Part shown: piece by piece, positions 32,726-41,041 of the stretch
Layout of the letters: every line of letters starts with the position of its first letter
How positions within the stretch are numbered: position 1 is the first letter of the stretch
Source of the DNA: V1-33 sp039795165
Lineage (GTDB): Bacteria > Verrucomicrobiota > Verrucomicrobiia > Verrucomicrobiales > V1-33
Length of the DNA stretch: 64,000 bases
Direction of reading: 5' to 3'
Assembly (NCBI GenBank): GCA_039795165.1
Contig: JBDKER010000003.1
Coordinates: 124,001-188,000 of the forward strand
Position numbers and translations under genes: made by a program
Notes under the pieces: model-generated
Told to the model about the DNA's origin: nothing
Seen by the model: the letters and a program-made list of their open reading frames with translations, nothing else
Databases searched by the model: none

Positions 32726-33916
32726 ATGTACGGAGACTACCAGAAGCATGTTGCCGCCACGCTCGAGACCATCCGGGGGGATGGGCTCTTCAAGACCGAG
32801 CGTCTCATCCAAAGTCCGCAGGGAGGAAGGGCGAAGCTGGCCGATGGCCGCGAGGTCGTCATCATGTGTGCCAACAACTACCTTGGGCTGGGCAATCATC
32901 CCGAAGTGATTGCGGCGGCGCATGAGGCCCTTGACCGCTGGGGCTACGGGATGGGCAGTGTGCGCTTCATCTGCGGGACCCAGACGCTGCACCAGGAGCT
33001 GGAGCAGGCGATTTCCGCCTATGTGGGGACGGAGGATACGATTCTCTATTCGTCTTGCTTCGATGCCAATGGAGGGCTTTTCGAGACGCTCCTTACGGAG
33101 GAAGACGCGGTGATTTCCGATGCGCTCAATCATGCCAGCATCATTGATGGGATCCGGCTGTGCAAGGCACGGAGATTCCGCTATCAGAACCGTGACATGG
33201 AGGATCTCGAGGCGAAGCTGCGCGAGGCCCGGGAGGGAGGTGCGCGGTATGTGATGATTGCCACGGATGGGGTATTCAGCATGGATGGCACGTATGCGCC
33301 GATGGGGGAGATCTGCGATCTGGCCGACCGCTATGGTGCGCTGGTGATGATGGATGACTCGCATGCGGTGGGATTTGTGGGGCCGACGGGACGGGGCACG
33401 CATGAGAAGTTCGGGGTCATGGACCGTGTGGACATCATCACGGGCACGCTTGGCAAGGCGCTGGGGGGAGCCAGTGGTGGCTATACGAGCGGGCGGCGCG
33501 AGATCATCAGTCTGCTGCGGCAGCGGTCGAGGCCCTATCTGTTCTCTAATACGCTCGCTCCGGTGATTGCGGCGGTTTCCGTGAAGGTGCTGGAGATGCT
33601 GAGCCGGGACAGTTCCTTCCGGGACACGCTCTGGGAGAACACGCGGTGGTATGTGGAGGCGATGCGGGCGGCGGGCTTCGAGATTTCCGCCGGGGAACAT
33701 CCGATTGTTCCCATCATGCTGGGTGACGCGCGGCTGGCGCAGGAAATGGCGTCGCTGCTGCTGGAATCGGGTGTTTATGCAGTTGGTTTCTTCTTCCCGG
33801 TGGTGCCGCAGGGGAAGGCGCGGATCCGCACGCAGGTGAGCAGTGCGCTGACGCGGGCGGATCTGGAACAGGCGGTTTCGGCGTTCGTGAAGGCACGGGC
33901 GGCTGCCACAAAGTAA
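32726..33916 (+). CDS. kbl: Glycine C-acetyltransferase (2-amino-3-ketobutyrate CoA ligase)
   Basis: This 396-residue PLP enzyme condenses glycine with acetyl-CoA, or cleaves 2-amino-3-ketobutyrate in threonine breakdown. The PLP Lys244 is in TGTLGKALGGASGG, and DDSHAVGFVGPTGRG carries the PLP-contacting Asp and His. The N-terminal CANNYLGLGNHP and GSVRFICGT are typical. Length and Lys position match E. coli Kbl. The usual partner, threonine dehydrogenase (tdh), is not next to it, so the physiological direction is unclear. It starts 27 nt after the DUF3472 gene. Confidence 0.95.
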   Translation: MYGDYQKHVAATLETIRGDGLFKTERLIQSPQGGRAKLADGREVVIMCANNYLGLGNHPEVIAAAHEALDRWGYGMGSVRFICGTQTLHQELEQAISAYVGTEDTILYSSCFDANGGLFETLLTEEDAVISDALNHASIIDGIRLCKARRFRYQNRDMEDLEAKLREAREGGARYVMIATDGVFSMDGTYAPMGEICDLADRYGALVMMDDSHAVGFVGPTGRGTHEKFGVMDRVDIITGTLGKALGGASGGYTSGRREIISLLRQRSRPYLFSNTLAPVIAAVSVKVLEMLSRDSSFRDTLWENTRWYVEAMRAAGFEISAGEHPIVPIMLGDARLAQEMASLLLESGVYAVGFFFPVVPQGKARIRTQVSSALTRADLEQAVSAFVKARAAATK

Positions 33917-33931
33917 CCTGTTGATGCTGTC

Positions 33932-34267
33932 ATGATCCGCGTGCTGGCCATTCTTCCGTTGCTTCTGCTGACGGCAGCCGGTGTGGAGCCGCAGTCTTCC
34001 GAGGATGCGGAGGCCCTCGCGCTGGGGCGGCAGATTCTGGCGGTGCAGCGGGCACTGGGGGATCCGGACAAGCCGGAAAGCCTGAAGGCGGTGACGGCGC
34101 TGGGAACGGACTCGCGTCACTATGTGATGGTGCGTGGCTGGCTCGTGCAGTTGCTCGCGGGGGATGAATCGATTGCCGAGGCAGCGGGCGGCAAGCCAGC
34201 CGAGGCCGTGGCGGCCCGCATCCGGTTTCTGCGCAAGGCTATCCGCGCCATTGATCTCGAGAAGTAA
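33932..34267 (+). CDS. Small secreted hypothetical protein
   Basis: This 111-residue protein has a signal peptide (MIRVLAILPLLLLTAAGVEP) and an alpha-helical mature part rich in Ala, Leu and charged residues (ALALGRQILAVQRALGDPDK and the C-terminal AARIRFLRKAIRAIDLEK). It begins 15 nt after kbl, so it is probably co-transcribed. No family recognised. Confidence 0.6.
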   Translation: MIRVLAILPLLLLTAAGVEPQSSEDAEALALGRQILAVQRALGDPDKPESLKAVTALGTDSRHYVMVRGWLVQLLAGDESIAEAAGGKPAEAVAARIRFLRKAIRAIDLEK

Positions 34268-34281
34268 AGCAAGCGGACCTC

Positions 34282-34307
34282 TCTGGCGCGGCATCAGAAG
34301 CGCCAGA
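34282..34307. terminator. Hairpin between convergent genes
   Basis: An 8-bp perfect inverted repeat (TCTGGCGC and GCGCCAGA, 10-nt loop) spans the end of the histidine-rich barrel gene and the 26-nt gap to the small secreted gene. It could stop both transcripts, but it has no T-run. Confidence 0.35.
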
Positions 34308-35337
34308 CGAGCCCGGCGCGGAGGGTGAAGTCTGGTGATTCTCTGGTCAGTCCGAAGCCGGCTCCGGCGCGGATGAGGGTCCGGTGCCCTGGAGACCAGT
34401 AGGCACCGGCCATGAGTTCGTGCATCCCATCCGGGGAGAAGTCGCCGATTCCTTCCATGCCTACGGCGAAGGAGTGGCTGAAGGAATGGCGGTAGCCGGC
34501 GGCGTAGCCCCATGCGGGTTTGCCGGTTTCCGGGAAGATGGCGATGAGATTGCAGAGAACTTTGTCAGCGGTGGAGAGGTCGGCTTCCATGATGAGTCTG
34601 GCGAAGGCGTGATTCACTCCGTGCTGGTGGATGCCGCGGTGGGCGTGCAGAATGTCGTCGGAGGTCAGGCTGCCGGCTGAATGGAGGTGAGCATCTGCGG
34701 AGTCGGTGTGGTCGTGAGCGCTGGAGGAGTCGTGGTCGTGGGAACTGGAAGTGCCGTGATCGTGCGAGGAGTGGTCGTGCGGTGGCGTGGCGGAAGGGTC
34801 ATCGCATGGCGGGGCATCGGGGCCGTAGTCGGGACCGCAGGCTACGGGTGGGGCCGGTGCCGGTGGGGTTGGCGCAGGCGCGGCGGCGGTACTGCGCAGA
34901 GGTTTGGATTTCGTGGCGGAGGGTGTGGTTTTGGCAGCCGGGGCATGGTGGTGGCCATGGTGGTCGTGGCTGCGGGTCACGGCGTAGTTCCATCCCGCGA
35001 TGGCGGCGATGCGGAGAGGGAAGCGGGCATCCGGTGGAGTCAGTTGACACTGCACGTAGGGAGCGACGGCACTGAAATTCCAGCCCGTGCCTTCGTCTCC
35101 CCCTTTGAGATTGACTCCGAGACCGGTGCGGGGAGCGACTCCGGAGAATACGCCCGTTTCCATTTCCATGGTGTCCGACGGCTGCTGCGAGGCCCATTCG
35201 AATCCGCCCGTGATGACGCCTGAGAAGGGCACCGGGATGCTGTAGTCCTGGAGGAGGAGGAAGTCTCGGCCGTGGTGGGCATGGCCGGTGGAAGCGCAGA
35301 GCGCGGAAAGGACGACGGGGTACCGCAGGAATTTCAT
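34294..35337 (-). CDS. Histidine-rich outer-membrane barrel-like protein
   Basis: The ATG at 35337 gives 347 residues; a TTG at 35349 would add four. A signal peptide ends near GHA, and the mature protein begins HHGRDFLLLQDYSIPVPFSG. A beta-barrel-like N-terminal third is interrupted by a His/Asp/Ser/Pro-rich region at about residues 120-225, with blocks HDHHGHHH and HDHSSHDHGTSSSHDHDSS. The barrel-like C-terminal part ends TLRAGLVWRF with a final Phe, as outer-membrane proteins do. The His-rich insert could bind divalent metals such as Zn, Ni or Cu. No metal transporter gene is adjacent, so the metal and the function remain open. Confidence 0.78.
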   Translation of the reverse strand: MKFLRYPVVLSALCASTGHAHHGRDFLLLQDYSIPVPFSGVITGGFEWASQQPSDTMEMETGVFSGVAPRTGLGVNLKGGDEGTGWNFSAVAPYVQCQLTPPDARFPLRIAAIAGWNYAVTRSHDHHGHHHAPAAKTTPSATKSKPLRSTAAAPAPTPPAPAPPVACGPDYGPDAPPCDDPSATPPHDHSSHDHGTSSSHDHDSSSAHDHTDSADAHLHSAGSLTSDDILHAHRGIHQHGVNHAFARLIMEADLSTADKVLCNLIAIFPETGKPAWGYAAGYRHSFSHSFAVGMEGIGDFSPDGMHELMAGAYWSPGHRTLIRAGAGFGLTRESPDFTLRAGLVWRF

Positions 35338-35371
35338 AAGGGGGAGCAAGGGGGGCGGCGGGAGCGAGGGC

Positions 35372-35404
35372 CGCTGCCGGAACCGCGGGGTGGTTCCGGC
35401 AGCG
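35372..35404 (-). terminator. Perfect 13-bp hairpin after the PEP-CTERM gene
   Basis: CGCTGCCGGAACC and its exact complement form a 13-bp stem with a 7-nt loop, starting 12 nt downstream of the PEP-CTERM stop on the minus strand. It has no T-run, so it may be a weak terminator or an RNA-stabilising hairpin. Confidence 0.5.
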
Positions 35405-35416
35405 GGCGGGGCATTT

Positions 35417-36121
35417 TCAGGAACGGCGCCGGCGGAATGCGGCGAGTGAGGCCAGCGATGCGAGGGCGGCCGCGGATGGTTCCGGGATCGTGTTCATGGT
35501 GGCGCGGTATCCCTGGCGCTGGGTGTCCGTGGCGGGAGCATTGCTGCCGAGCACGATACTGTAGTTTCCGGCAGGCAGATTCCATGATCGTTCCACTGCG
35601 GTCAGCGTGGAGTTGTCGAGATGATCGAGGTAGTTGAGGTCTTCGGCCCAGCTGATGTCGCCGCGGTTGTTGTAGGTATGGTTGTCGGCCCCATCGCCGT
35701 CCCAGCCTGCCCAGATCGAGAAGCTGGGGAACATGGATGCGGTGCCGGCGACGGCGTTGGGGTTTCCCGAGGTGGGGGCGGGAACGCCTTCCTGGCGTTC
35801 GAGACGGAGTGTGAAGATGGCTGGGGCGGTCAGGGAGAGAGCGACCCAGTCCGAGGTATGGGTCCATCCGACGGGGGGCTCTCCGGCGCCCTGATTGAAA
35901 AGGCTGTTGTCTTCCCAGCTCCATGCTCCCACGTGGCGCTGGAAGGTGGCGGAGTCATTATCGGCCATGGTGACGGTCCAGCGGTAGCCGATGCCGCCAT
36001 CGGTTGGTGGTCCGGCGGTGTTGGGAACGGGGTCGCCGAGGGTGACGGTGGAGGCGGTTGCTGCCAGCAGAGGCGCGAGCACCAGTGCGGTGACGAGGCT
36101 GTGTTTCATGGATGTCTTCAT
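35417..36121 (-). CDS. PEP-CTERM sorting domain protein
   Basis: The start at 36121 (or the ATG at 36109) gives about 234 residues with a signal peptide near LLAATAS. The body is beta-rich and acidic, with YRWTVTMADNDSATFQ and SIWAGWDGDGADNHTY. The end is a classical sorting signal: IPEP, a hydrophobic AAALASLASLAAF and the basic tail RRRRS. Such proteins are cut and anchored by an exosortase and often occur in exopolysaccharide-producing bacteria. No exosortase gene is in the window. The ligand or role is unknown. It lies close upstream of the histidine-rich barrel gene. Confidence 0.87.
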   Translation of the reverse strand: MKTSMKHSLVTALVLAPLLAATASTVTLGDPVPNTAGPPTDGGIGYRWTVTMADNDSATFQRHVGAWSWEDNSLFNQGAGEPPVGWTHTSDWVALSLTAPAIFTLRLERQEGVPAPTSGNPNAVAGTASMFPSFSIWAGWDGDGADNHTYNNRGDISWAEDLNYLDHLDNSTLTAVERSWNLPAGNYSIVLGSNAPATDTQRQGYRATMNTIPEPSAAALASLASLAAFRRRRS

Positions 36122-36176
36122 TTTGGTTTCGTGGTTTTTGTTGAGAGCTGTGGGTTCTGGATAAATCGTGGGGATG

Positions 36177-38786
36177 TCACCATGTGCGGCGGAGGCGCAG
36201 GAAGCCCGCCGGACCCTGAGGGGGAATGGCATCGATGGAGGAACTGCTGACGCGGATCGGTCCGGGCATGGGCAGCCATGGACCGGCGGGAGAGAGGGCG
36301 TGTTCAGGAGACCAGTCCGGTGCGGCGGCGGTCCAGTTCAGAACGATGCCGGTGCCCTGGTGCCATGAGAGTTGAGGCGAAGGTGATGGCTCACTGCGGT
36401 CGGGCACACCATCGCCATCGCGGTCGCCGCCAGGCCTTCCTCCCTGGCTTGGGAGGGTTCCCATGAAGGTGAGGGCATCTTCGTTTCCGAGCTGGGCGAG
36501 CAGTTCCTGCCGGCTCAGCGGAGGTTCTGCGGCATGGTCCGGGCGGTAGCGCTGCAGGGCACGGTCGTACAGGAAGCGGCGGTGCTTTCCGGCAAGGGAT
36601 CCGTGCACGGCGAGGTCGCTGGTGGCATTGATGCGCGCCTGCGATTCGAGCAGGGTGAGTTCGGTGGCGGCTGCGGCGGCGGTGCTCGCCGTCACGGTGA
36701 TCTGGCGGCAGGCTGCGGGTGCGGTGCCCGTATCGAAGCAGAGAACGAAGGCGGTTACGTCTGCGAAGTCGGCTGGGGTGACCAGTTCATCGAGGACGTA
36801 GGGATGGACGGTGGGCAGCGCGAAGCCTGTGCCGTCGTGTCCGAGGCCGAAGCCGCTGCGGGAACTGGCTCCGGGACGCGGGTCGAAGAAGGTGCGCTGG
36901 TAAGTGGTGCGCAGGGAAGGATTTTTGAGTGGCTGTGCTGATCCGACCTCCTGGGGTAGATCGATGTTTCCGTCCGAGCCTGTGGGCAGGGCGTGACAGA
37001 TGGCGCAGTGGTTGTTGTGGAGGTTGTAGAGATCGCGTCCGCGCACCGGATTGCCTCCTGCGGTGGAAGAGGGGAGAGTGCGGTCGGGCTGGCGGTTGGG
37101 GTTGGGGTGATGGCGGATCGTGAGGAGGTAGGCAGCGAGATCTTCCATGTCGGCGGCGGGGAGTACCGATCCTCCGAGGAGAGCGTCGAAGGTGGGATTG
37201 AAGCTCTGGAGCGTGGGGCGGTCGCCGCGCCAGTGGAAGGGGGCGCCGTTCTGGAGGCCGCGGAGTGTCTGAGTCACCATGGGGCCTTTCATGGGGTGCA
37301 TGGTGCGGGGACGCGGGGTGGTGTCGTGGGCGGAGAGGTTCGCTCCCGCGACCGTGAGCATGGCACCGGCGGGGTCGCCGAGATCCCATGCGAGTCCATC
37401 GGTGTCGGCATCGAGGTGGCAGGTTCCACAGCTCACGGTTCCGTTGGAAGAGAGCCGGGCATCGAAGAGGAAGCCGCGTGCTTCGGCGACCGGGCGCGGG
37501 AGAGCAGGGTGGGAACTGACAGGGCGTTCGTAGATCACCTTGCCGTCCGTGGTGTTGATGACCGTGAGCGAATCGGATAGTTTCCCGAGTACGTAGAGCC
37601 GCGGGGAGGTGGGGTGCAGGGCGAGTCCGCGTGGGCCGCGCATCTGGCGGCTTCCGGCCGGAGGTGGCCGGAGGTCGGTGATGTGCGTCACGCGGCCGTT
37701 GGCTGTGCTGATGCGGGCGATGCGGTCCGAGGCGAAGGCGGCGACCCACAGGTGCGATCCGCTGGCTTCGAAGGCGAGCGCGTGGGGTTGGGCGAGGGCC
37801 TTGCCGATAGCGTCAGGGAAAGGCTCGCCGTCGCTGCCGATTTCCGGATTGAGGTCATGGATGGCTGCGATGGTGTGCTGCGGGGAAACGACCGAAAGCC
37901 GGTGACGGGCGAAGCGGCCGCGGAGGGCGGGTTCGGTGGGGATGAGGTTGAGCGATTCCGAATTAGCGATCCAGAGCTGGCCGGTTTGCGGGTTGGGTGC
38001 GATGGCGAAGAGGTGGGTGCCGAGGCCGGAAACCGTGGCGGTGACGGCAGGCGAGGCACCTGTACTGATGGCGATGAGATCATGGTCTCCGACCTTCCAT
38101 GCAACGCGTGGGTCGGTGGCTGGGACGATGAGAGCCGTGCGGGGTGGTATCGGCAGTGAGGGGTCGGACGGGTTAGGCTGTGGTGGTGCTGCTGAAGGCG
38201 GGATGACGGTTGTTCCGTTGCCGGAGAGCAGACACACTGTGTAGATGAACTGCCCTGAGGGATCGGCAGCGAGTGCGCGGGGGTAGAGTCCCGGAACCGG
38301 GATGGTGTGCAGAAGACTGCGGGAGACCGGGTCGAAGACGCGGATGAGGTTGCTGCGGGCACAGCTGACCCATGCGCGGCCTGCGGCGAAGATGACGTCG
38401 GCGGGTTCATCCGCGCAGGGGATGGTGGCCGTGGTGATGCCCTTGCTCAGCGAGATGACGGAAATGCTGTCGCTCGCTTCATTGACGACCCATGCTTCGT
38501 CATTGGTGCGGGTGCGGACGCTGACAGGTTCCTGTCCCGTCTGGATCTCCGTGCGCAGGGCAGGGAAGTCGGCGGCGGCTCCGTGGATATCGAAAACGCA
38601 GAGGCGGCCTTCCGTGCTGGAGAGCAGAAGGAGGGTGGAGCCGTCCGGAGTGATCTCGGCAGGGTGAACCAGCCGTGCCTCAAAGTGTGCCTGGGCCGTC
38701 TGGGCATGCGCAGCGGGATGCAGAAGCAGCGAACACAGGAGGATGGGAAGCGCGATGATCTGGCGCGATGGGATGATCGGAATCAT
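36177..38786 (-). CDS. YVTN-type beta-propeller protein with two cytochrome c heme sites
   Basis: The ATG at 38786 is preferred over a TTG at 38813 and gives 869 residues with a signal peptide ending HAQ. The N-terminal half is a seven-bladed-propeller type with repeats such as EAWVVNEASDSISVISLSKG and KLSDSLTVINTTDGKVI. The middle carries two CxxCH heme sites, SCGTCH and CAICH, about 155 residues apart, with a Met-rich MHPMKGPMV between. A C-terminal calcium-type loop DRDGDGVPD is followed by the end GFLRLRRTW, a terminus seen in many Verrucomicrobia secreted proteins. Di-heme peroxidase-like or electron-transfer function is possible. No partner oxidase is next to it. Confidence 0.84.
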   Translation of the reverse strand: MIPIIPSRQIIALPILLCSLLLHPAAHAQTAQAHFEARLVHPAEITPDGSTLLLLSSTEGRLCVFDIHGAAADFPALRTEIQTGQEPVSVRTRTNDEAWVVNEASDSISVISLSKGITTATIPCADEPADVIFAAGRAWVSCARSNLIRVFDPVSRSLLHTIPVPGLYPRALAADPSGQFIYTVCLLSGNGTTVIPPSAAPPQPNPSDPSLPIPPRTALIVPATDPRVAWKVGDHDLIAISTGASPAVTATVSGLGTHLFAIAPNPQTGQLWIANSESLNLIPTEPALRGRFARHRLSVVSPQHTIAAIHDLNPEIGSDGEPFPDAIGKALAQPHALAFEASGSHLWVAAFASDRIARISTANGRVTHITDLRPPPAGSRQMRGPRGLALHPTSPRLYVLGKLSDSLTVINTTDGKVIYERPVSSHPALPRPVAEARGFLFDARLSSNGTVSCGTCHLDADTDGLAWDLGDPAGAMLTVAGANLSAHDTTPRPRTMHPMKGPMVTQTLRGLQNGAPFHWRGDRPTLQSFNPTFDALLGGSVLPAADMEDLAAYLLTIRHHPNPNRQPDRTLPSSTAGGNPVRGRDLYNLHNNHCAICHALPTGSDGNIDLPQEVGSAQPLKNPSLRTTYQRTFFDPRPGASSRSGFGLGHDGTGFALPTVHPYVLDELVTPADFADVTAFVLCFDTGTAPAACRQITVTASTAAAAATELTLLESQARINATSDLAVHGSLAGKHRRFLYDRALQRYRPDHAAEPPLSRQELLAQLGNEDALTFMGTLPSQGGRPGGDRDGDGVPDRSEPSPSPQLSWHQGTGIVLNWTAAAPDWSPEHALSPAGPWLPMPGPIRVSSSSIDAIPPQGPAGFLRLRRTW

Positions 38787-39133
38787 GTGCGTGGGAGGCA
38801 GAGCGGACGGCAAGGAATTTTCCCCGGGGCGCTCGCGTGAGACCGGGGAAGAGTGATGGTGGAGGCTCCGCTGGGCGATGGCGCGGGCGGTAAACCCACA
38901 ACGGAAAACGCCTGCAGTCCGCCGGTATCCAGTCGGCGGCCATGCGCACAGCGGAGCACTCCAAATTGGCTCGGACGGGGAGTGGAGGAGAGATGCCGTG
39001 AAATCGGCGGCCGTGCGTTGCCCTGTGGGCTCACGAGGCTGCCTGCGGGCATCCGCGTCCCTGTCCGTGGTTCCGGCCGGGCGTTCCGGCGCTCAGCGGG
39101 AAGGCGGAAAACCGGAATTGGCAGGAGGGGTGC
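38787..39133. other. Intergenic region upstream of the YVTN/cytochrome gene
   Basis: This 347-nt gap precedes the YVTN/cytochrome gene on the minus strand and follows the small HPCPLC gene. It is GC-rich with short hairpins such as GGAATTTTCCCCGGGG. I saw no promoter with both hexamers, no tRNA and no recognised RNA element; a cobalamin-riboswitch-like stretch near 38995-39050 was considered and rejected. Confidence 0.5.
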
Positions 39134-39544
39134 TCAGGCTACCGTCCGCGGGGGCGGTACGGGGGGGCTTGCTGCCATCCGGGAAGCGGGCACGATTGGC
39201 TCGGTAAAGCCCGCTTCGGCGGGGTGGGCGGCAGCGCATGCCGGGGTTGCGGGATTCTCGGTCAGCCAGAGGATTTCCTTGGTCAGCCGTTCGATGGAGA
39301 CCGGCAGAGTGGAGAGGGGAGATCCGCTGTTCTCGTCCGGATTTTCAGCGGATGCGATTGCGTGGCACAGTGGGCAGGGATGTTCGCCGTCGAATGTTCT
39401 GCGCAGGCCTTCCGAGACACCGGATTCCGCGGAATACGAGATGGCCATGCCCGTCCACGCCATGACTTGGAGGAATCCAAGACCGCCTCCGCAGAGATGC
39501 ACGCACCCCATCAGAATGAGCAGAGACTGGAAGAAGCGGCGCAT
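39134..39544 (-). CDS. Small exported protein with HPCPLC motif
   Basis: The ATG at 39544 gives 136 residues; the ATG at 39565 would add seven. An N-terminal hydrophobic stretch (MRRFFQSLLILMGCVHLCGG) is followed by LQVMAWTGMAISYSAESGV, then FDGEHPCPLCHAI near residue 55-70, with a CxxCH-like cysteine/histidine cluster. The C-terminal half is Pro/Ala-rich and probably disordered. Similar short proteins with a 'W.GM..YS...FDG.HPCxLC' pattern are seen in Verrucomicrobia and some Proteobacteria near metal-resistance genes. That recollection and a metal-binding role are inference. It is on the opposite strand to the PqaA-like gene, starting divergently 156 nt away. Confidence 0.68.
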   Translation of the reverse strand: MRRFFQSLLILMGCVHLCGGGLGFLQVMAWTGMAISYSAESGVSEGLRRTFDGEHPCPLCHAIASAENPDENSGSPLSTLPVSIERLTKEILWLTENPATPACAAAHPAEAGFTEPIVPASRMAASPPVPPPRTVA

Positions 39545-39700
39545 GAACGGAATTCTACACTTCATCAGCAGGACGTCCGGTCGGTGCAAGCACGATTTGG
39601 CACTGGACATGCCGAACCCGGCCACGAGGAGGGAATGGATGACACCGCAGGCACAGTCGTGTATGGTCCTCATGAAATTCTCCATGACTGCGAACTGACC

Positions 39701-41041
39701 ATGAAACGATTCCTGCTTTCCCTTCTTCTGGCTGGGCTGATTCCTGCGCGTGCCGATCTGCAGGCGTACCTTGCGCGTCCCGAGCCTGCCTTCCAGTGGA
39801 GCGAGGCATCGAAAACGGTGCTTAACGGGTGTGAAGTCCGCCTGCTCAGGCTGACTTCGCAGGAGTGGCAGGGGATCCGGTGGGAGCACGATGTTATTGT
39901 CTTCCGGCCGCTGGAGACCCCTTTTGCGGGCAAGCTTTTTCTGATGAACAGCGGGGGCTCCGCGAAGGAGAAGGATTACCCGTATGGAGCGATGCTGGCC
40001 GCGAGGATCAAGGCTCCGGTGGCCTTTCTGCTGGGAATACCGCGTCAGCCGCTCTTTGGCGGGAAGAAGGAAGATGCGCTGATTGCGGAAACCTTTGTCC
40101 GCTATCTTGAGACGGGTGATGCTTCGTGGCCGCTGCTGTTTCCGATGACCAAGAGTCTGGTGAAGTGCATGGATGCCCTGCAGGAATGCTTCCGGCGGGA
40201 ATGGCAGGAGGAACTGAAGAGCTTCATTGTGAGCGGGGCCTCCAAGCGTGGCTGGACAACGTGGCTGACGGCAGCGTCGGACCCGCGGGTCGAGGCGATT
40301 GCCCCTATGGTGATTGATACGCTGAACATGCGGGAGCAGCTGCCGCATCAGGTAAAGATGTTCGGGCGGGTGAGCGACAGCATCCGGGACTACACCGAGC
40401 GGGGGCTTGTACCGATTCCCGATACGGAGAATGCGAAGCGGCTCTGGGGCTGGGTGGATCCCTTTCTGTACCGCGACAAGTTCACCATGCCCAAGCTGAT
40501 CGTGTGCGGGACCAATGATCCCTACTGGAGCACGGATGCGCTCAACCTGTACTGGGACGGGCTCCCGGCGCGGAAGTGGATTTCCTATTCACCGAATGCC
40601 GGGCATAACCTTGACTGCGACGGCAGTGGCGGCGAGCCGAAAGGACCGTGGCGTGCCATCAACAGCGTGGCCGCCTTCGTGAGGCATCAGATCACCGGTC
40701 AGCCCCTTCCCAGCGTTTCATGGAAGCACGGGGACTCGGGCGATGGCCGGCTGCAGCTGAGCATGACGGCCGAGCCAGCACCAAAGGAAGTGCGGCTGTG
40801 GCGTGCGGTCAGTGACAGCACGGATTTCCGTGCGGCGAAGTGGACATCGGAGAAGGTGACGGCAGAGGCTGCCGTTGCGGGCATTGCGGTGGAGCGGCCG
40901 TCCGCCGGGCACATTGCCTTCTTTGCGGATGCTGGTTATGAGATTGACGAGATACCATTTACATTATGCACACAGATGAGAATTGCGGCCGCGGTGACGG
41001 CGGACTCCGGAACCGGGGCTGGAGGAAAAGCAACGCCATGA
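39701..41041 (+). CDS. PhoPQ-activated pathogenicity-related (PqaA) family protein
   Basis: The start at 39701 gives 446 residues with a signal peptide (MKRFLLSLLLAGLIPARA). The alpha/beta-hydrolase core has the nucleophile motif FIVSGASKRGWTTWL, then DPRVEAIAPMVIDTLNM, IVCGTNDPYW and a His in PNAGHNLDCDG. PqaA was named for a Salmonella PhoP-regulated locus, but its reaction is unclear; it is probably a periplasmic esterase or amidase. The stop overlaps the ATG of the following FAD oxidoreductase by four bases (ATGA), so translation is coupled. No PhoP/PhoQ pair is present nearby. Confidence 0.9.
   Translation: MKRFLLSLLLAGLIPARADLQAYLARPEPAFQWSEASKTVLNGCEVRLLRLTSQEWQGIRWEHDVIVFRPLETPFAGKLFLMNSGGSAKEKDYPYGAMLAARIKAPVAFLLGIPRQPLFGGKKEDALIAETFVRYLETGDASWPLLFPMTKSLVKCMDALQECFRREWQEELKSFIVSGASKRGWTTWLTAASDPRVEAIAPMVIDTLNMREQLPHQVKMFGRVSDSIRDYTERGLVPIPDTENAKRLWGWVDPFLYRDKFTMPKLIVCGTNDPYWSTDALNLYWDGLPARKWISYSPNAGHNLDCDGSGGEPKGPWRAINSVAAFVRHQITGQPLPSVSWKHGDSGDGRLQLSMTAEPAPKEVRLWRAVSDSTDFRAAKWTSEKVTAEAAVAGIAVERPSAGHIAFFADAGYEIDEIPFTLCTQMRIAAAVTADSGTGAGGKATP

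Noticed and set aside
38995..39050. Stretch resembling part of a cobalamin riboswitch (GCCG-TGAAAT-CGGC stem followed by a CACGAGGCTGCCTG-like box)
   Set aside because: The conserved core between stem and box does not match, and on the plus strand there is no fitting gene downstream before the opposing small gene. Chance similarity in GC-rich DNA is more likely. A covariance-model search would decide.
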